Assembly (NCBI GenBank): GCA_036555125.1 | Contig: DATBLY010000003.1 | Coordinates: 1 to 15,653, forward strand | Direction of reading: 5' to 3' | Length of the DNA stretch: 15,653 nucleotides | Source: DATBLY01 sp036555125 | GTDB lineage: Bacteria > Actinomycetota > UBA4738 > HRBIN12 | Shown: positions 13,629 through 15,653 of the stretch, one piece after another | How positions within the stretch are numbered: the first letter of the stretch is position 1 | How the letters are laid out: every line of letters begins with the position of its first letter | Translations under genes and position numbers: made by a program | Notes under the pieces: model-generated | Seen by the model: the letters and a program-made list of their open reading frames with translations, nothing else | What the model was told of the DNA's origin: nothing | Databases searched by the model: none

Positions 13629-13742
13629 ATGAAGGTTCGGCCCTCGGTGAAGAAGATCTGCGACCGGTGTCGCGTGATCCGTCGCCGCGGCCGGATCCTG
13701 GTGATCTGCTCGAACCCGCGGCACAAGCAGCGGCAGGGATAG
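13629..13742 (+). CDS. rpmJ: 50S ribosomal protein L36, zinc-binding type
   Basis: Smallest 50S protein, with a zinc ribbon that stabilises 23S rRNA. It has 37 residues, the standard length: MKVRPSVKKICDRCRVIRRR then GRILVICSNPRHKQRQG. Zinc ligands Cys11, Cys14, Cys27 and His32 are all present, so it is the C+ type. ATG 13629 follows AGGAG (13618-13622) by six bases. Its place between infA and rpsM is the normal one. Confidence 0.97.
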   Translation: MKVRPSVKKICDRCRVIRRRGRILVICSNPRHKQRQG

Positions 13743-13757
13743 GAAGGACGCGAACAG

Positions 13758-14141
13758 GTGGCACGGATCGCAGGCGTCGACCTCCCCCGCGACAAGCGGT
13801 TGGACGTGGCGCTCCGCTACATCTACGGCATCGGGGAGACGCGCGCTTATCAGATCGTCGAGGGCGCCGGGGTCGACGGTGGCACCAAGGTGCGAGACCT
13901 CTCCGAGGACGAGGTCATGAAGATCCGCGAGTTCATCGACCGGACGTACAAGGTCGAGGGGGATCTTCGGCGCGAGGTCGCTCAGGACATCAAGCGGAAG
14001 ATCGAGATCGGCTGCTATCAGGGCGTCCGGCACCGTCGGAGCCTGCCCGTCCACGGACAGCGCACGCACACGAACGCCCGAACGCGCAAGGGTCCGAAGA
14101 AGGCGATCGCCGGCAAGAAGAAGGCCGCGCGGAAGAAGTGA
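13758..14141 (+). CDS. rpsM: 30S ribosomal protein S13
   Basis: 30S head protein that contacts the P-site tRNA and bridges to the 50S subunit. It has 127 residues. It begins MARIAGVDLPRDKRLDVALR and has YIYGIGETRAYQIV, a helix-hairpin-helix-like region, then GCYQGVRHRRSLPVHGQRTH and TNARTRKGPKK, the family signature. The very basic Lys/Ala tail (AIAGKKKAARKK) is the part that reaches tRNA. The start is GTG 13758, nine bases after AGGAAGGA (13741-13748). Confidence 0.99.
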   Translation: MARIAGVDLPRDKRLDVALRYIYGIGETRAYQIVEGAGVDGGTKVRDLSEDEVMKIREFIDRTYKVEGDLRREVAQDIKRKIEIGCYQGVRHRRSLPVHGQRTHTNARTRKGPKKAIAGKKKAARKK

Positions 14142-14142
14142 C

Positions 14143-14149
14143 GAGGTGA
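14143..14149 (+). promoter_or_regulatory. Strong ribosome binding site serving the TTG start of rpsK
   Basis: GAGGTGA is a seven-base match to the 16S anti-Shine-Dalgarno sequence. It lies six bases before TTG 14156. It supports that rare start codon, because there is no ATG or GTG at the expected beginning of S11. Confidence 0.85.
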
Positions 14150-14155
14150 CCTGAG

Positions 14156-14548
14156 TTGGCGAAGCCCAAGGCGAAGAAGACCCGCAAGCGCGAGAAGAAG
14201 CACGTCGTTCACGGCCAGGCCCATATCAAGTCGACGTTCAACAACACGATCGTCACGATCACCGACCTGCAGGGGAACACGCTCAGCTGGGCGAGCGCCG
14301 GCAACGTCGGGTTCAAGGGCTCCCGCAAGTCCACGCCGTTCGCCGCGCAGCTCGCCGCCGAGAAGGCCGCCCGGCAGGCCCAGGAGCACGGGCTGCAGAA
14401 GGTGGACGTCTTCGTCAAGGGCCCCGGCTCCGGCCGGGAGACCGCGATCCGTTCGCTCGCCGCGGCGGGCCTCGAGGTCGCGGGCATCCAAGACGTGACG
14501 CCGGTGCCCCACAACGGGTGCCGGCCGCGCAAGCGCCGCCGCGTCTGA
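14156..14548 (+). CDS. rpsK: 30S ribosomal protein S11
   Basis: 30S platform protein near the mRNA exit and E site. It has 130 residues. It reads AKPKAKKTRKREKKHVVHGQ, AHIKSTFNNTIVTITDLQGN, WASAGNVGFKGSRKSTPFAA, and ends VTPVPHNGCRPRKRRRV. Asn120-Gly121 (HNGC) corresponds to the site of iso-aspartate formation known in E. coli S11. The start codon is TTG 14156, the only TTG start in the window, backed by GAGGTGA. The next gene is rpoA, 91 bases on; rpsD, often found here, is absent. Confidence 0.98.
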   Translation: MAKPKAKKTRKREKKHVVHGQAHIKSTFNNTIVTITDLQGNTLSWASAGNVGFKGSRKSTPFAAQLAAEKAARQAQEHGLQKVDVFVKGPGSGRETAIRSLAAAGLEVAGIQDVTPVPHNGCRPRKRRRV

Positions 14549-14639
14549 GCGACGGCGCGACCAGGCGGCCCGTCGGCCGTCGGGGGTATCGAGAGGGCGA
14601 GGAAGGACTGGATGATCCCTCGCCGAAGGAGGAAGCACG
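14549..14639 (+). other. rpsK-rpoA intergenic region with hairpin next to the rpoA ribosome binding site
   Basis: There is no gene here. A seven-pair stem, GGCGAGG (14596-14602) with CCTCGCC (14618-14624), encloses a 15-base loop. One base after the stem begins AAGGAGG (14626-14632), a full Shine-Dalgarno match seven bases before the rpoA GTG. Further upstream are two adjacent copies of CCGTCGG (14570-14583). The stem could affect ribosome access to rpoA; no regulator is implied by the sequence itself. No good -10/-35 pair was seen. Confidence 0.6.
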
Positions 14640-15569
14640 GTGTTCATCGTCGCAAGACCTCAGATCACTGAGGAAGTCGTCACGCCGACCCGATCGCGGT
14701 TCACGATCGAACCGCTCGAGCCGGGCTTCGGGTACACGGTCGGGAACTCCCTGCGCCGCACGCTGCTGTCGTCGATCCCGGGCGCCGCGATCTCGTCGGT
14801 GCGCATCGACGGCGTGCTGCACGAGTTCGCGACCATCCCGAAGGTCACCGAGGACGTGACCGACATCATCCTGAACCTCAAGGAGCTCGTGATCCGGTCG
14901 GATCTGGACGAGCCGTCCACGGTCTACCTGAAGGGGAAGGGGCCCGGGGAGGTGACCGCAGGAGACATCGCTCCGCCTGCGGGCGTCGACATCCTCAACA
15001 CCGACCTGCACATCGCCACCCTCGGCAAGGGGGCGTCGCTCGAGATGGAGATGACCGTCGAGCGCGGCGTCGGCTACCGCATGGCCGACAAGAACAAGAA
15101 GCCGCGGGATCCGATCGGCGTGATCCCCGTGGACTCGATCTTCTCGCCGGTCCGCAAGGTCTCCTACACCGTGGAGAACACCCGCGTGGAGCAGATGACC
15201 GACCGCGACCGTCTGATCCTCGACGTCGAGACCGACGGCTCGGTCACCGCCCGCGAGGCCGTGGCGTCCGCCGGCGGGACCCTGCTCGAGCTGGTGCAGC
15301 TCTTCAGCGAGCTGGCCGAGGCGGCGTCCGTGACGGTCGGGCCGGCCGAGGACGAGGAGCTGCCGAGCGACTACCAGATCACGATCGAGGAGCTGAACCT
15401 CTCGGTCCGGTCCTACAACTGCCTGAAGCGAGAGGGGATCAACTCGGTCGGCGATCTGGTGCAGAAGTCGGAGTCCGAGCTGATGGACATCCGCAACTTC
15501 GGCCAGAAGTCGATCGACGAGGTGAAGGCCAAGCTCGAGGAGCTCGGCCTGGGCCTGCGGGAGGAGTGA
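14640..15569 (+). CDS. rpoA: DNA-directed RNA polymerase subunit alpha
   Basis: Scaffold subunit that dimerises to assemble the core enzyme; its C-terminal domain contacts promoter DNA and activators. It has 309 residues. The N-terminal domain (about 8-225) shows RSRFTIEPLEPGFGYTVGNS, LRRTLLSSIPGAAISSVRID and GVLHEF. An acidic linker (about 226-245) leads to the C-terminal domain with IEELNLSVRSYNCLKREGIN and IRNFGQKSIDEVKAKLEELG. Arg257 aligns with E. coli Arg265, the main DNA-contact residue. Unlike Streptomyces RpoA it has no long acidic tail. It starts at GTG 14640 with a perfect AAGGAGG seven bases before. rplQ follows one base after the stop. Confidence 0.99.
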   Translation: MFIVARPQITEEVVTPTRSRFTIEPLEPGFGYTVGNSLRRTLLSSIPGAAISSVRIDGVLHEFATIPKVTEDVTDIILNLKELVIRSDLDEPSTVYLKGKGPGEVTAGDIAPPAGVDILNTDLHIATLGKGASLEMEMTVERGVGYRMADKNKKPRDPIGVIPVDSIFSPVRKVSYTVENTRVEQMTDRDRLILDVETDGSVTAREAVASAGGTLLELVQLFSELAEAASVTVGPAEDEELPSDYQITIEELNLSVRSYNCLKREGINSVGDLVQKSESELMDIRNFGQKSIDEVKAKLEELGLGLREE

Positions 15570-15570
15570 G

Positions 15571-15653
15571 GTGCCCAAGCCGAAGAAGGGGCCGCGACTC
15601 GGCTCGAACCCGGGCCACCAGAGGCTCCTGCTCTCCGGGCTCGCCTCCCAGCT
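15571..15653 (+). CDS. rplQ: 50S ribosomal protein L17 (5' part only)
   Basis: Only the first 27 complete codons are in the window; the gene runs off its end. The visible part, MPKPKKGPRLGSNPGHQRLL then LSGLASQ, matches the L17 start (KGPRLGxxPxHxRxLL). L17 sits near the tunnel exit. GTG 15571 follows GGAGG (15560-15564) by six bases, inside the end of rpoA. The rpoA-rplQ order is standard. Confidence 0.95.
   Translation, partial: MPKPKKGPRLGSNPGHQRLLLSGLASQ

Overview
The window is a single unbroken run of housekeeping translation genes, all on the + strand: tuf followed by the S10, spc and alpha ribosomal-protein clusters. There are 31 genes: 30 complete ones plus the first 27 codons of rplQ, cut by the window end. 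Base composition is high-GC with strong G/C preference at third codon positions. The gene order tuf-rpsJ...rplO-secY-adk-map-infA-rpmJ-rpsM-rpsK-rpoA-rplQ, frequent GTG starts (12 of 31, plus one TTG), and the protein sequences (EF-Tu effector region, zinc-type S14, L2 and RpoA wording) point to an Actinomycetota-like bacterium. Several departures from the usual actinobacterial sequences suggest a deep or uncultured lineage, but I cannot assign a class from sequence reading alone.

Layout. 1-1185 is tuf (EF-Tu). 1217-6425 is the S10 cluster (rpsJ, rplC, rplD, rplW, rplB, rpsS, rplV, rpsC, rplP, rpmC, rpsQ). 6435-11830 is the spc cluster (rplN, rplX, rplE, zinc-type rpsN, rpsH, rplF, rplR, rpsE, rpmD, rplO, secY). 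11833-13271 carries adk and map. 13401-15653 is the alpha cluster (infA, rpmJ, rpsM, rpsK, rpoA, start of rplQ). rpsD (S4), which many bacteria carry between rpsK and rpoA, is absent. The only non-coding stretches of note are 129 bp before infA, 91 bp before rpoA, 40 bp before rplF, 31 bp after tuf and 21 bp before secY. No stretch of 300 bases lacks a gene.

How it works together. The products build both ribosomal subunits, start translation (InfA), deliver aminoacyl-tRNA (EF-Tu), export nascent proteins (SecY), remove the initiator methionine (Map), balance adenine nucleotides (Adk) and supply the alpha subunit of RNA polymerase. Twelve of the 30 gene junctions overlap by 1 to 7 bases, which favours translational coupling. 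Internal transcription starts are likely at infA and possible at secY.

No mobile element, CRISPR array, tRNA/rRNA gene or undescribed system was found. The points worth a second look are local: a codon-usage dip confined to the zinc LID of Adk, a Met in place of the usual Cys in the EF-Tu G3 motif, a Leu in the L2 DHPHGGGEG motif, a hairpin abutting the rpoA ribosome binding site, and a possible leaderless secY promoter.
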